From Siphonodentalium dalli (Eukaryota; Mollusca; Scaphopoda; Gadilida; Siphonodentaliidae), in NCBI GenBank assembly GCA_032622095.1, contig CP136062.1, positions 62,001-126,000 of the forward strand: a DNA stretch of 64,000 bases. Direction: 5' to 3'. A program made the position numbers and the translations under genes. Position 1 is the first letter of the stretch; the number at the start of each line of letters is the position of its first letter. This document shows, piece by piece, positions 49,601 to 63,048 of this stretch. A model generated the notes under the pieces. That model did no database searches. It was not told the origin of the DNA and saw only the letters and a list, made by a program, of their open reading frames with translations.

Positions 49601-51075
49601 GTTGTATTGTGGGGTGATCCACATATCGAGACGACAGATGGACGTAGATATTCATTTAATGATCTCATGTATTAATATTACAGTTGTATTGTGGGGTGAT
49701 CCACATATCGAGTCGACATATGGACTTAGATACTCATTTAATAATCTCATGTATTATTATTACAGTTGTATTGTGGGGCGATCCACATATCGAGACGACA
49801 GATGGACGTAGATACTCATTTAATGATCTCATGTATTATTATTATAGTTGTATTGTGGGGTGATCCACATATCTAGACGACAGATGGACGTAGATACTTA
49901 TTTACTGTCTCATGTACTAATATTACAGTTGTATTGTGGGGTGATCCACATATCGAGACGACAGATGGACTTAGATACTCATTTAACGGTCTCATGTATT
50001 AATATTACAGTTGTATTGTGGGGTGATCCACATATCGAGACGACAGATGGACGTAGATACTTATTTAATGATCTCATGTATTATTATTACAGTTGTATTG
50101 TGGGTTGATCCACATATCGAGACGACAGATGGACGTAGATACTCATTTAATGATCTCATGTATTATTATTACAGTTGTATTGTGGTGTGATCCACATATC
50201 GAGACGACAGATGGACGTAGATACTCATTTAACGATCTCATGTATTATTATTACAGTTGTATTGTGGGGTGGTCCACATATCGAGACGACAGATGGACGT
50301 AGATACTCATTTAATGATCTCATGTATTATTATTACAGTTGTATTGTGGGGTGATCCACATATCGAGACGACATATGGACGTAGATACTCATTTAATGGT
50401 CTCATGTATTAATATAACAGTTGTATTGTGGGGTGATCCACATATCGAGACGACAGATGGACGTAGATTCTCATTTAATGATCTCATGTATTAATATTAC
50501 AGTTGTATTGTGGGGTGATCCACATATCGAGTCGACAGATGGACGTAGATACTCATGTAATGATCTCATGTATTATTATTACAGTTGTTTTGTGGGGTGA
50601 TCCACATATCGAAACGACAGATGGACGTAGATACTTATTTACAGTCCCATGTACTAATATTACAGTTGTATTGTGGGGTGATCCACATATCGAGACGACA
50701 GATGGACGTAGCTACTCATTTAATGATCTCATGTATTATTACAGTTGTATTGTGGGGTGATCCACATATCGAGACGACAGATGGACGTAGATACTCATTA
50801 AATGATCTCATGTATTAATATTACAGTTGTATTGTGGGGTGATCCACATATCGAGACGACAGATGGACGTAGATACTCATTTAATGATCTCATGTATTAA
50901 TATTACAGTTGTATTGTGGGGTGATCCACATATCGAGTCGACAGATGGACGTAGATACTCATTTAATGATCTCATGTATTATTATTACAGTTGTATTGTG
51001 GAGTGATTCACATATCGAGACGACAGATGGACGTAGATACTCATTTAATGATCTCATGTATTATTATTACAGTTG

Positions 51076-54000
51076 TATTGTGGGTTGATCCACATATCGA
51101 GACGACAGATGGACGTAGATACTCATTTAATGATCTCATGTATTATTATTACAGTTGTATTGTGGTGTGATCCACATATCGAGACGACAGATGGACGTAG
51201 ATACTCATTTAACGATCTCATGTATTATTATTACAGTTGTATTGTGGGGTGGTCCACATATCGAGACGACAGATGGACGTAGATACTCATTTAATGATCT
51301 CATGTATTATTATTACAGTTGTATTGTGGGGTGATCCACATATCGAGACGACATATGGACGTAGATACTCATTTAATGGTCTCATGTATTAATATAACAG
51401 TTGTATTGTGGGGTGATCCACATATCGAGACGACAGATGGACGTAGATTCTCATTTAATGATCTCATGTATTAATATTACAGTTGTATTGTGGGGTGATC
51501 CACATATCGAGTCGACAGATGGACGTAGATACTCATGTAATGATCTCATGTATTATTATTACAGTTGTTTTGTGGGGTGATCCACATATCGAAACGACAG
51601 ATGGACGTAGATACTTATTTACAGTCCCATGTACTAATATTACAGTTGTATTGTGGGGTGATCCACATATCGAGACGACAGATGGACGTAGCTACTCATT
51701 TAATGATCTCATGTATTATTACAGTTGTATTGTGGGGTGATCCACATATCGAGACGACAGATGGACGTAGATACTCATTAAATGATCTCATGTATTAATA
51801 TTACAGTTGTATTGTGGGGTGATCCACATATCGAGACGACAGATGGACGTAGATACTCATTTAATGATCTCATGTATTAATATTACAGTTGTATTGTGGG
51901 GTGATCCACATATCGAGTCGACAGATGGACGTAGATACTCATTTAATGATCTCATGTATTATTATTACAGTTGTATTGTGGGGTGATCCACATATCGAGA
52001 CGACAGATGGACGTAGATACTCATTTAATGATCCCATGTACTAATATTACAGTTGTATTGTGGGGTGATCCACACATCGAGACGACAGATGGACGTAGAT
52101 ATTCATTTAACGGTCTCATGTATTATTTTTACAGTTGTATTGTGGGGTGATCCAAATATCGAGACGACAGATGGACGTAGATACTCATTTAATGATCTCA
52201 TGTATTAATATTACAGTTGTATTGTGGGGTGATCCACATATCGAGACGACAGATGGACGTAGCTACTCATTTAATGATCTCATGTATTATTACAGTTGTA
52301 TTGTGGGGTGATCCACATATCGATACGACAGATGGACGTATATACTCATTTAATTATCTCATGTATTAATATTACAGTTGTATTGTGGGGTGATCCACAC
52401 ATCGAGACGACAGATGGGCGTAGATACTCATTTAACGATCTCATGTATTAATATTACAGTTGTATTGTGGGGTGATCCACATATCGAGTCGACAAATCGA
52501 CTTAGATACTCATTTAATGATCTCATGTATTATTACAGTTGAATTGTGGGGTGATCCACATATCGAGACGACAGATGGACGTAAATATTCATTTAATGAT
52601 CTCATGTATTAATATTACAGTTGTATTGCGGGGTGATCCACATATCGAGACGACAGATGGACTTAGAAACTCATTTAATGATCTCATGTTTTATTATTAC
52701 AGTTGTATTGTGGGGCGATCCACATATCGAGACGACAGATGGACGTAGATACTCATTTAATGATCTCATGTATTATTATTACAGTTGTATTGTGGGGTGA
52801 TCCACATATCGAGACGACAGATGGACGTAGATACTCATTTAATGATCTCATGTATTATTATTACAGTTGTATTGTGGGGTGATCCACATATCGAGACGAC
52901 AGATGGACGTAGATACTTATTTACTGTCTCATGTACTAATATTACAGTTGTATTGTGGGGTGATCCACATATCGAGACGACAGATGGACGTAGATACTTA
53001 TTTACTGTCTCATGTACTAATATTACAGTTGTATTGTGGGGTGATCCACATATCGAGACGACAGATGGACTTAGATACTCATTTAACGGTCTCATGTATT
53101 AATATTACAGTTGTATTGTGGGGTGATCCACATATCGAGACGACAGATGGACGTAGAACTTATTTACTGTCTCGTGTTCTAATATTACAGTTGTATTGTG
53201 GGGTTATTCACATATCGAGACGACAGATGGACTTAGATACTCATTTAACGGTCTCATGTATTAATATTACAGTTGTATTGTGGGGTGATCCACATATCGA
53301 GACTACAGATGGACGTAGATACATATTTACTGTCTCGTGTACTTATATTACAGTTGTATTGTGGGGTGATCCACATATCGAGACGACAGATGGACGTAGA
53401 TACTCATTTAATGATCTCATGTATTAATATTACAGTTGTGTTGTGGGGTGATCCACATATCGAGTCGACAGATGGACGTAGATACTCATTTAACGGTCTC
53501 ATGTATTATTACAGTTGTATTGTGGGGTGATCCACATATCGAGACGACAGATGGACGTAGATACTCATTTAATGATCTCATGTATTAATATTACAGTTGT
53601 ATTGTGGGGTGATCCACATATCGAGACGACAGATGGACGTAGATACTCATTTAATGATCTCATGTATTATTATTACAGTTGTATTGTGGGGTGATCCACA
53701 TATCGAGTCGACATATGGACTTAGATACTCATTTAATAATCTCATGTATTATTATTACAGTTGTATTGTGGGGCGATCCACATATCGAGACGACAGATGG
53801 ACGTAGATACTCATTTAATGATCTCATGTATTATTATTATAGTTGTATTGTGGGGTGATCCACATATCTAGACGACAGATGGACGTAGATACTTATTTAC
53901 TGTCTCATGTACTAATATTACAGTTGTATTGTGGGGTGATCCACATATCGAGACGACAGATGGACTTAGATACTCATTTAACGGTCTCATGTATTAATAT

Positions 54001-55386
54001 TACAGTTGTATTGTGGGGTGATCCACATATCGAGACGACAGATGGACGTAGATACTTATTTAATGATATCATGTATTATTATTACAGTTGTATTGTGGGT
54101 TGATCCACATATCGAGACGACAGATGGACGTAGAACTTATTTACTGTCTCGTGTTCTAATATTACAGTTGTATTGTGGGGTGATTCACATATCGAGACGA
54201 CAGATGGACTTAGATACTCATTTAACGGTCTCATGTATTAATATTACAGTTGTATTGTGGGGTGATCCACATATCGAGACGACAGATGGACGTAGATACT
54301 TATTTACTGTCTCGTGTACTTATATTACAGTTGTATTGTGGGGTGATCCACATATCGAGACGACAGATGGACGTAGATACTCATTTAATGATCTCATGTA
54401 TTATTATTACAGTTGTATTGTGGGGTGATCCACATATCGAGACGACAGATGGACGTAGATACTTATTTAATGATCTCATGTATTATTATTACAGTTGTAT
54501 TGTGGGGTGATCCACGTATCGAGACGACAGATGGACGTAGATACTCATTTAATGATCTCATGTATTATTATTACAGTTGTATTGTGGGGTGATCCACATA
54601 TCGAGACGACAGATGGACGTAGATACTCATTTAACGATCTCATGTATTATTATTACAGTTGTATTGTGGGGTGATCCACATATCGAGACGACAGATGGAC
54701 GTAGCTACTCATTTAATGATCTCATGTATTATTACAGTTGTATTGTGGGGTGATCCACATATCGATACGACAGATGGACGTATATACTCATTTAATTATC
54801 TCATGTATTAATATTACAGTTGTATTGTGGGGTGATCCACACATCGAGACGACAGATGGGCGTAGATACATATTTAACGATCTCATGTATTAATATTACA
54901 GTTGTATTGTGGGGTGATCCACATATCGAGTCGACAAATGGACTTAGATACTCATTTAATGATCTCATGTATTATTACAGTTGAATTGTGGGGTGATCCA
55001 CAAATCGAGACGACAGATGGACGTAAATATTCATTTAATGATCTCATGTATTAATATTACAGTTGTATTGCGGGGTGATCCACATATCGAGACGACAGAT
55101 GGACGTAGATATTCATTTAATGATCTCATGTATTAATATTACAGTTGTATTGTGGGGTGATCCACTTATCGAGACGACAGATGGACGTAGATACTCATTT
55201 AATGATCTCATGTATTAATATTACAGTTGTGTTGTGGGGTGATCCACATATCGAGTCGACAGATGGACGTAGATACTCATTTAACGGTCTCATGTATTAT
55301 TACAGTTGTATTGTGGGGTGATGCACATATCGAGACGACAGATGGACGTAGATACTCATTTAATGATCTCATGTATTAATATTACA
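51076..55386 (+). repeat. Higher-order duplication within the array (right copy)
   Basis: Counterpart of 45290-49600, about 4.3 kb long, with only scattered substitutions (for example GAGACTACAG for GAGACGACAG near 53300). The near-identity implies a recent event, or an assembly artefact. Confidence 0.75.
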
Positions 55387-58300
55387 GTTGTATTGTGGGG
55401 TGATCCACATATCGAGACGACAGATGGACGTAGATACTCATTTAATGATCTCATGTATTATTATTACAGTTGTATTGTGGGGTGATCCACATATCGAGTC
55501 GACATATGGACTTAGATACTCATTTAATGATCTCATGTTTTATTATTACAGTTGTATTGTGGGGTGATCCACATATCGAGTCGACATATGGACTTAGATA
55601 CTCATTTAATGATCTCATGTTTTATTATTACAGTTGTATTGTGGGGCGATCCACATATCGAGACGACAGATGGACGTAGATACTCATTTTATGATCTCAT
55701 GTATTATTATTACAGTTGTATTGTGGGGTGATCCACATATCGAGACGACAGATGGACGTAGATACTTATTTACTGTCTCATGTACTAATATTACAGTTGT
55801 ATTGTGGGGTGATCCACATATCGAGACGACAGATGGACTTAGATACTCATTTAACGGTCTCATGTATTAATATTACAGTTGTATTGTGGGGTGATCCACA
55901 TATCGAGACGACAGATGGACGTAGATACTTATTTAATGATCTCATGTATTATTATTACAGTTGTATTGTGGGGTGATCCACATATCGAGACGACAGATGG
56001 ACGTAGAACTTATTTACTGTCTCGTGTTCTAATATTACAGTTGTATTGTGGGGTGATTCACATATCGAGACGACAGATGGACTTAGATACTCATTTTATC
56101 GGTCTCATGTATTAATATTACAGTTGTATTGTGGGGTGATCCACATATCGAGACGACAGATGGACGTAGATACTTATTAACTGTCTCGTGTACTTATATT
56201 ACAGTTGTATTGTGGGGTGATCCACATATCGAGACGACAGATGGACGTAGATACTCATTTAATGATCTCATGTATTAATATTACAGTTGTGTTGTGGGGT
56301 GATCCACATATCGAGTCGACAGATGGACGTAGATACTCATTTAATGATCTCATGTATTATTATTACAGTTGTATTGTGGGGTGATCCACATATCGAGTCG
56401 ACATATGGACTTAGATACTCATTTAATGATCTCATGTATTATTATTACAGTTGTATTGTGGGGTGATCCACATATCGAGTCGACATATGGACTTAGATAC
56501 TCATTTAATGATCTCATGTTTTATTATTACAGTTGTATTGTGGAGCGATCCACATATCGAGACGACAGATGGACGTAGATACTCATTTAATGATCTCATG
56601 TATTATTATTACAGTTGTATTGTGGGGTGATCCACATATCGAGACGACAGATGGACGTAGATACTTATTTAATGGTCTCATGTATTATTATTACAGTTGT
56701 ATTGTGGGGTGATCCACATATCGAGACGACAGATGGACGTAGATACTTATTTACTGTCTCATGTACTAATATTACAGTTGTATTGTGGGGTGATCCACAT
56801 ATCGAGACGACAGATGGACTTAGATACTCATTTAACGGTCTCATGTATTAATATTACAGTTGTATTGTGGGGTGATCCACATATCGAGACGACAGATGGA
56901 CGTAGATACTTATTTAATGATCTCATGTATTATTATTACAGTTGTATTGTGGGGTGATCCACATATCGAGACGACAGATGGACGTAGAACTTATTTACTG
57001 TCTCGTGTTCTAATATTACAGTTGTATTGTGGGGTGATTCACATATCGAGACGACAGATGGACTTAGATACTCATTTAACGGTCTCATGTATTAATATTA
57101 CAGTTGTATTGTGGGGTGATCCACATATCGAGACGACAGATGGACGTAGATCCTTATTTACTGTCTCGTGTACTTATATTACAGTTGTATTGTGGGGTGA
57201 TCCACATATCGAGACGACAGATGGACGTAGATACTCATTTAATGATCTCATGTATTATTATTACAGTTGTATTGTGGGGTGATCCACATATCGAGACGAC
57301 AGATGGACGTAGATACTCATTTAATGATCTCATGTATTATTATTACAGTTGTATTGTGGGGTGATCCACATATCGAGACGACAGATGGACGTAGATACTC
57401 ATTTAATGATCTCATGTATTATTATTACAGTTGTATTGTGGGGTGATCCACATATCGAGACGACAGATGGACGTAGATACTCATTTAACGATCTCATGTA
57501 TTATTATTACAGTTGTATTGTGGGGTGATCCACATATCGAGACGACAGATGGACGTAGATACTCATTTAATGATCTCATGTATTATTATTACAGTTGTAT
57601 TGTGGGGTGATCCACATATCGAGACGACATATAGACGTAGATACTCATTTAATGATCTCATGTATTAATATAACAGTTGTATCGTGGGGTGATCCACATA
57701 TCGAGACGACAGATGGACGTAGATACTAATTTAATGATCTCATGTATTATTACAGTTGTATTGTGGGGTGATCCACATATCGAGACGTCAGATGGACGTA
57801 GATACTCATTTAATGGTCTCATGTATTAATATTACAGTTGTATTGTGGGGTGATCCACATATCGAGACGACAGATGGACGTAGATATTCATTTAATGGTC
57901 TCATGTATTATTATTACAGTTGTATTGTGGGTTGATCCACATATCGAGACGACAGATGGACGTAGCTACTCATTTAATGATCTCATGTATTATTACAGTT
58001 GTATTGTGGGGTGATCCACATATCGAGACGACAGATGGACGTAGATACTCATTTAATGATCTCATGTATTAATATTACAGTTGTATTGTGGGGTGATCCA
58101 CATATCGAGACGACAGATGGACGTATATACTCATTTAATGATCTCATGTATTAATATAACAGTTGTATTGTGGGGTGATCCACATATCGAGACGACATAT
58201 GGACGTAGATACTCATTTAATGATCTCATGCATTATTATTACAGTTGTATTGTGGGGTGATCCACATATCGAGACGACAGATGGACGTAGCTACTCATTT

Positions 58301-61300
58301 AACGGCCTTATGTATTAATATTACAGTTGTATTGTGGGGTGATCCACATATCGAGTCGACAGATGGACGTAGCTACTCATTTAACGGTCTTATGTATTAA
58401 TATTACAGTTGTATTGTGGGGTGATCCACATATCGAGACGACAGATTGACGTAGATACTCATTTAACGGTCTCATGTATTAATATTACAGTTGTATTGTG
58501 GGGTGATCCACATATCGAGACGACAGATGGACGTAGATACTCATTTAACGGTCTTATGTATTAATATTACAGTTGTATTGTGGTGTGATCCACATATCGA
58601 GACGACATATGGACGTAGCTACTCATTTAATGATCTCATGTATTAATATTACAGTTGTATTGTGGGGTGATCCACATATCGAGACGACAGATGGACGTAG
58701 ATACTCATTTAACGGCCTCATGTATTATTACTGTTGTATTGTGGGGTGATCCACATATCGAGACGACAGATGGACGTAGATACTCATTTAATGATCTCAT
58801 GTATTATTATTACAGTTGTATTGTGGGGTGATCCACATATCGAGACGACAGATGGACGTAGATACTCATTTAATGGTCTCATGTGTTAATATTACAGTTG
58901 TATTGTGGGGTGATCCACATATCGAGACGACAGATGGACGTAGATACTCATTTAATGATCTCATGTATTATTATTACAGTTGTATTGTGGGGTGATCCAC
59001 ATATGGAGACGACAGATGGACGTAGATACTCATTTAACGATCTCATGTATTATTATTACAGTTGTATTGTGGGGTGATCCACATATCGAGACGACAGATG
59101 GACGTAGATACTCATTTAATGATCTCATGTATTATTATTACAGTTGTATTGTGGGGTGATCCACATATGGAGACGACAGATGGACGTAGATACTCATTTA
59201 ACGGTCTCGTGTATTAATATTACAGTTGTATTGTGGGTTGATCCACATATCGAGACGACAGATGGACGTAGATACTCATTTAATGATCTCATGTATTATT
59301 ACAGTTGTATTGTGGGGTGATCCACATATCGAGACGACAGATGGACGTAGATACTCATTTAATGATCTCATGTATTAATATTACAGTTGTATTGTGGGGT
59401 GATCCAAATATCGAGACGACAGATGGACGTAGATACTCATTTAATGATCTCATGTATTATTATTACAGTTGTATTGTGGGGTGATCCACATATGGAGACG
59501 ACAGATGGACGTAGATACTCATTTAACGATCTCATGTATTATTATTACAGTTGTATTGTGGGGTGATCCACATATCGAGACGACAGATGGACGTAGATAC
59601 TCATTTAATGGTCTCATGTGTTAATATTACAGTTGTATTGTGGGGTGATCCACATATCGAGATGACAGATGGACGTAGATATTCATTTAACGGGGTCTCA
59701 TGTATTATTATTACAGTTGTATTGTGGGTTGATCCACATATCAAGACGACAGATGGACGTAGCTACTCATTTAATGATCTCATGTATTATTACAGTTGTA
59801 TTGTGGGGTGATCCACATATCGAGACGACAGATGGACGTAGATACTCATTTAATGATCTCATGTATTAATATTACAGTTGTATTGTGGGGTGATCCACAT
59901 ATCGAGACGACAGATGGACGTAGATACTCATTTAACGGTCTCATGTATTAATATTACAGTTGTATTGTGGGGTGATCCACATATCGAGACGACAGATGGA
60001 CGTAGATACTCATTTAACGATCTCATGTATTATTATTACAGTTGTATTGTGGGGTGATCCACATATCGAGACGACAGATGGACGTAGATACTCATTTAAT
60101 GGTCTCATGTATTAATATTACAGTTGTATTGTGGGGTGATCCACATATCGAGACGACAGATGGACGTAGATATTCATTTAACGGGGTCTCATGTATTATT
60201 ATTACAGTTGTATTGTGGGTTGATCCACATATCAAGATGACAGATGGGCGTAGCTACTCATTTAATGATCTCATGTATTATTACAGTTGTATTGTGGGGT
60301 GCTCCACATATCGAGACGACAGATGGACGTAGATACTCATTTAATGATCTCATGTATTAATATTACAGTTGTATTGTGGGGTGATCCACATATCGAGACG
60401 ACAGATGGACGTAGATACTCATTTAACGGTCTCATGTATTAATATTACAGTTGTATTGTGGGGTGATCCACATATCGAGACGACAGATGGACGTATATAC
60501 TCATTTAATGATCTCATGTATTAATATAACAGTTGTATTGTGGGGTGATCCACATATCGAGACGACATATGGACGTAGATATTCATTTAATGATCTCATG
60601 CATTATTATTACAGTTGTATTGTGGGGTGATCCACATATCGAGTCGACAGATGGACGTAGCTACTCATTTAACGGCCTTATGTATTAATATTACAGTTGT
60701 ATTGTGGGGTGATCCACATATCGAGACGACAGATGGACGTAGATACTCATTTAACGGTCTCATGTATTAATATTACAGTTGTATTGTGGGGTGATCCACA
60801 TATCGAGACGACAGATGGACGTAGATACTCATTTAACGGTCTTATGTATTAATATTACAGTTGTATTGTGGTGTGATCCACATATCGAGACGACAGATGG
60901 ACGTAGCTACTCATTTAATGCTCTCATGTATTAATATTACAGTTGTATTGTGGGGTGATCCACATATCGAGACGACAGATGGACGTAGATACTCATTTAA
61001 CGGTCTCATGTATTATTACAGTTGTATTGTGGGGTGATCCACATATCGAGACGACAGATGGACGTAGATACTCATTTAATGATCTCATGTATTATTTATT
61101 ACAGTTGTATTGTGGGGTGATCCACATATCGAGACGACAGATGGACGTAAATATTCATTTAATGATCTCATGTATTAATATTACAGTTGTATTGTGGGGT
61201 GATCCACATATCGAGACGACAGATGGACGTAGATATTCATTTAATGAGCTCATGTATTAATATTACAGTTGTATTGTGGGGTGATCCACTTATCGAGACG

Positions 61301-61514
61301 ACAGATGGACGTAGATACTCATTTAACGGTCTCATGTATTAATATTACAGTTGTATTGTGGGATGATCCACATATCGAGACGACAGATGGACGTAGATAT
61401 TCATTTAATGATCTCATGTATTAATATTACAGTTGTATTGTGAGGTGATCCACATATCGAGACGACAGATGGACGTAGATACTCATTTAATGATCTCATG
61501 TATTAATATTACAG

Positions 61515-61757
61515 TTGTATTGTGGGGTGATCCACATATCGAGACGACAGATGGACGTAGATACTCATTTAATGGTTTCGGCGAGTATCATCTCCTTAAA
61601 GTAGACAACAGCACGACTCAGATTGATATCCAAGCGAGAACAGGGTTTGCGCTGTCGAAGAACAACACTAAGGTTAATGCCACAGTGTTTACGGCGTGTG
61701 CCGGAAGCGATAATAACGGAGCCAGTTTCCACGTGGAACTCTCATCAAATAGAACAT
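61515..61757 (+). CDS. Exon of MUC4-like protein: start of VWD domain
   Basis: The acceptor ATATTACAG ends at 61514 and the donor ACAT|GTGAGT begins at 61758. The first two bases complete the codon split by the AMOP-2 exon (A+TT, Ile); exit phase is 1. The peptide opens VLWGDPHIETTDGRRYSFNG and continues FGEYHLLKVDN, then IQARTGFAL, NATVFTACAG and FHVELSSN. Gly-Asp-Pro-His-(Ile)-x-Thr-x-Asp-Gly...Tyr-x-Phe-Asn-Gly-x-Gly-(Glu/Asp)-Tyr is the classic start of a von Willebrand factor type D domain in the MUC4/SUSD2-like group. Only this copy of GDPHIETTDGRRYSFN continues into NGFGEY; all upstream satellite copies diverge right after FN. The first ~62 bases match the satellite consensus. Confidence 0.93.
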
Positions 61758-61859
61758 GTGAGTTAATTAGTTAGTTTATGATGCCGATATTTTGTCATTT
61801 GGTAACTACTAACTTTTTTTATTTTTTTGGGTGGTAAAATTGAATTTATTTGGTAAAAT

Positions 61860-62090
61860 ATGTTTCAGTGTAAATTTTATTCTTTTGTATGTATTTTTGG
61901 GGAGGGAGTGGGAGGGGGTCATCGAGGGGTAAATGATTTTAGGTATAAATTAATTATTTTATATGTATTTGGAGGGGATTTTGAGGGGTGTACCATTTGT
62001 AGGTATAAACTATATAAATTCATTTAAATGCATTTTTGTGGGGGTTGAATGTTTTTGGTAAAATCAGTTCTTTTGAGTACATATTGAGCG
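61860..62090. repeat. Degenerate ~85 bp G-rich repeats in the VWD intron
   Basis: TTTGTATGTATTTTTGGGGA, TTATATGTATTTGGAGGGGA and AAATGCATTTTTGTGGGGGT mark about three diverged copies, each preceded by AGGTATAAA-type sequence. Confidence 0.55.
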
Positions 62091-62099
62091 ATCATTCAA

Positions 62100-62471
62100 G
62101 CATTTAACATGTCATTTTATTTGTTCATCAGCGATGATTATCTATGTGATTGGGCATGGTATTTAAATGTCATTTTATTTTTTCATCAGCGATGGTTATT
62201 CATGACATTTAATGTGTAGTTTAATTTTTCCACAGGGATTGTTATCTATGTGATCGGTTATGGCATTTAATATCTCATTTTATTTTGTCATCAGCGATCG
62301 TTATTCATGACTTTTGATGCGTCAATTGTTTTCCTGCAGCCATAATTGTTGCTTTGTGGCTACATATAACATCTCATTTTATGTTTTTTCTTCAACAATG
62401 CTCAATTTATGTTTTTTCTTTGGCAATGTTTATTCATGACATTTACCATCTCGTTTTATGTTTTTCCTCAG
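62100..62471 (+). repeat. About eight decayed copies of the VWD-2 exon acceptor edge
   Basis: Pieces of the form CATTTTATTT...TTCATCAGCGATGATTATC recur with AG positions near 62131, 62189, 62235, 62294 and 62339, two copies without AG near 62391 and 62430, and the true acceptor at 62471. Spacing alternates about 58/46/59/45 bp, suggesting a ~104 bp double unit. Copies contain the acceptor and the first ~20 bases of the exon (CGATGATAATCTTTGTGA), then revert to pre-acceptor sequence. Confidence 0.82.
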
Positions 62472-62600
62472 CGATGATAATCTTTGTGAATGACCAGGAC
62501 AAAACAACAAATTTCTACAATAGTCAGGATTTTAATTACACTGAAACAAACATCATGGCGAAGCGCGTTAACGATTCCATCATCATGGTGCTTAATTCAG
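62472..62600 (+). CDS. Exon of MUC4-like protein: VWD domain continuation
   Basis: The acceptor TTTTTCCTCAG ends at 62471 and the donor TTCAG|GTAAAG begins at 62601. The first two bases complete the split codon (T+CG, Ser) and the exon leaves in phase 1. The peptide is MIIFVNDQDKTTNFYNSQDF followed by NYTETNIMAKRVNDSIIMVLN. It corresponds to the part of VWD after the GDPH block (strand, Asn-Asp turn, then a Val-x-(Asp/Asn)-(Ser/Gly) strand) as in MUC4-type VWD. Domain content is weaker on its own; intron phase, orientation and distance (714 bp intron) tie it to the previous exon. Confidence 0.78.
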
Positions 62601-62619
62601 GTAAAGTTACTATACTGCG

Positions 62620-63045
62620 TAATTGTGCTGGTACTGGAATCAGTCCATCTGTGTGTCCTTCTGTCCATGGATGCAACTTTGTCCGAGCTTATATTGTTTA
62701 ATTGTTCAGTGTATTTTTTTTAAACTTGGCACAGATATTTAATACCATGGGAATTGGTATACTTGGGAACATGACGTCCGTCTGACTTTTTTTAGTGGAG
62801 TTATTCCCCTTTTTCAATCTTTTATTCAAATTGAAGAATCTATATCTTCTTGTATTCTATAAGATAGGATACTACTTCAACTGACCATTTATTTTAGGAA
62901 GAATAACATTTAAAAAATTAAATTCGTCCCCCCGCTCCCTGACAAGTTGCATGTAAATATAGCAATATATTTATATTGGACTAATATGCACTCCATATTT
63001 GGAAACAATTCTTTTGTTATCTTGGGATAGACGTGTCCTCCTAGA
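62620..63045 (+). other. Intron with a mollusc-style dispersed repeat, no further exon found
   Basis: TGTGTGTCCTTCTGTCCATG, then TTTAATTGTTCAGTGTATTT, AACTTGGCACAGATATTTAA and TTTTTAGTGGAGTTATTCCC resemble a dispersed repeat common in bivalves (from memory of the style, not a database match). Confidence 0.45.
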
Positions 63046-63048
63046 AAA

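Larger units (their letters stand above)
38244..61514 (+). repeat. Exon-edge satellite: ~285 copies of an 82 bp unit derived from the VWD exon start
   Basis: Each unit consists of ~20 nt of intron end (TCATGTATTAATATTACAG) followed by the start of the VWD exon (TTGTATTGTGGGGTGATCCA, then ATCGAGACGACAGATGGACG and TAGATACTCATTTAATG). The standard period is 82 bp. Variants of 79 bp (one ATT triplet missing), 80, 81 and 84 bp occur throughout. The first acceptor-like CAG is at 38282-38284; the last, at 61512-61514, is the real one. Unit sequence encodes WGDPHIETTDGRRYSF. With period 82 the frame shifts at every copy, so no long protein can be read. Many short open frames start at TTG codons, not ATG. 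Longer-range duplications (0.49, 0.98, 1.38, 3.1 and 5.8 kb offsets) are superimposed. Confidence 0.95.

Noticed and set aside
38859..60332. Dozens of 60-186 codon open frames in the 82 bp array
   Set aside because: They begin at TTG, end at the frame shift imposed by the 82 bp period, and are copies of one exon start. Treated as satellite, with possible in-frame variants noted separately.
38244..61514. CRISPR-like array
   Set aside because: Units are contiguous with no unique spacers, the DNA is eukaryotic, and the repeat encodes a VWD exon start.
61515..61757. VWD exon belonging to a VWF, zonadhesin or gel-forming mucin gene
   Set aside because: These have VWD-C8-TIL modules; here VWD follows NIDO and AMOP exons with matching phases, which is the MUC4-type order.
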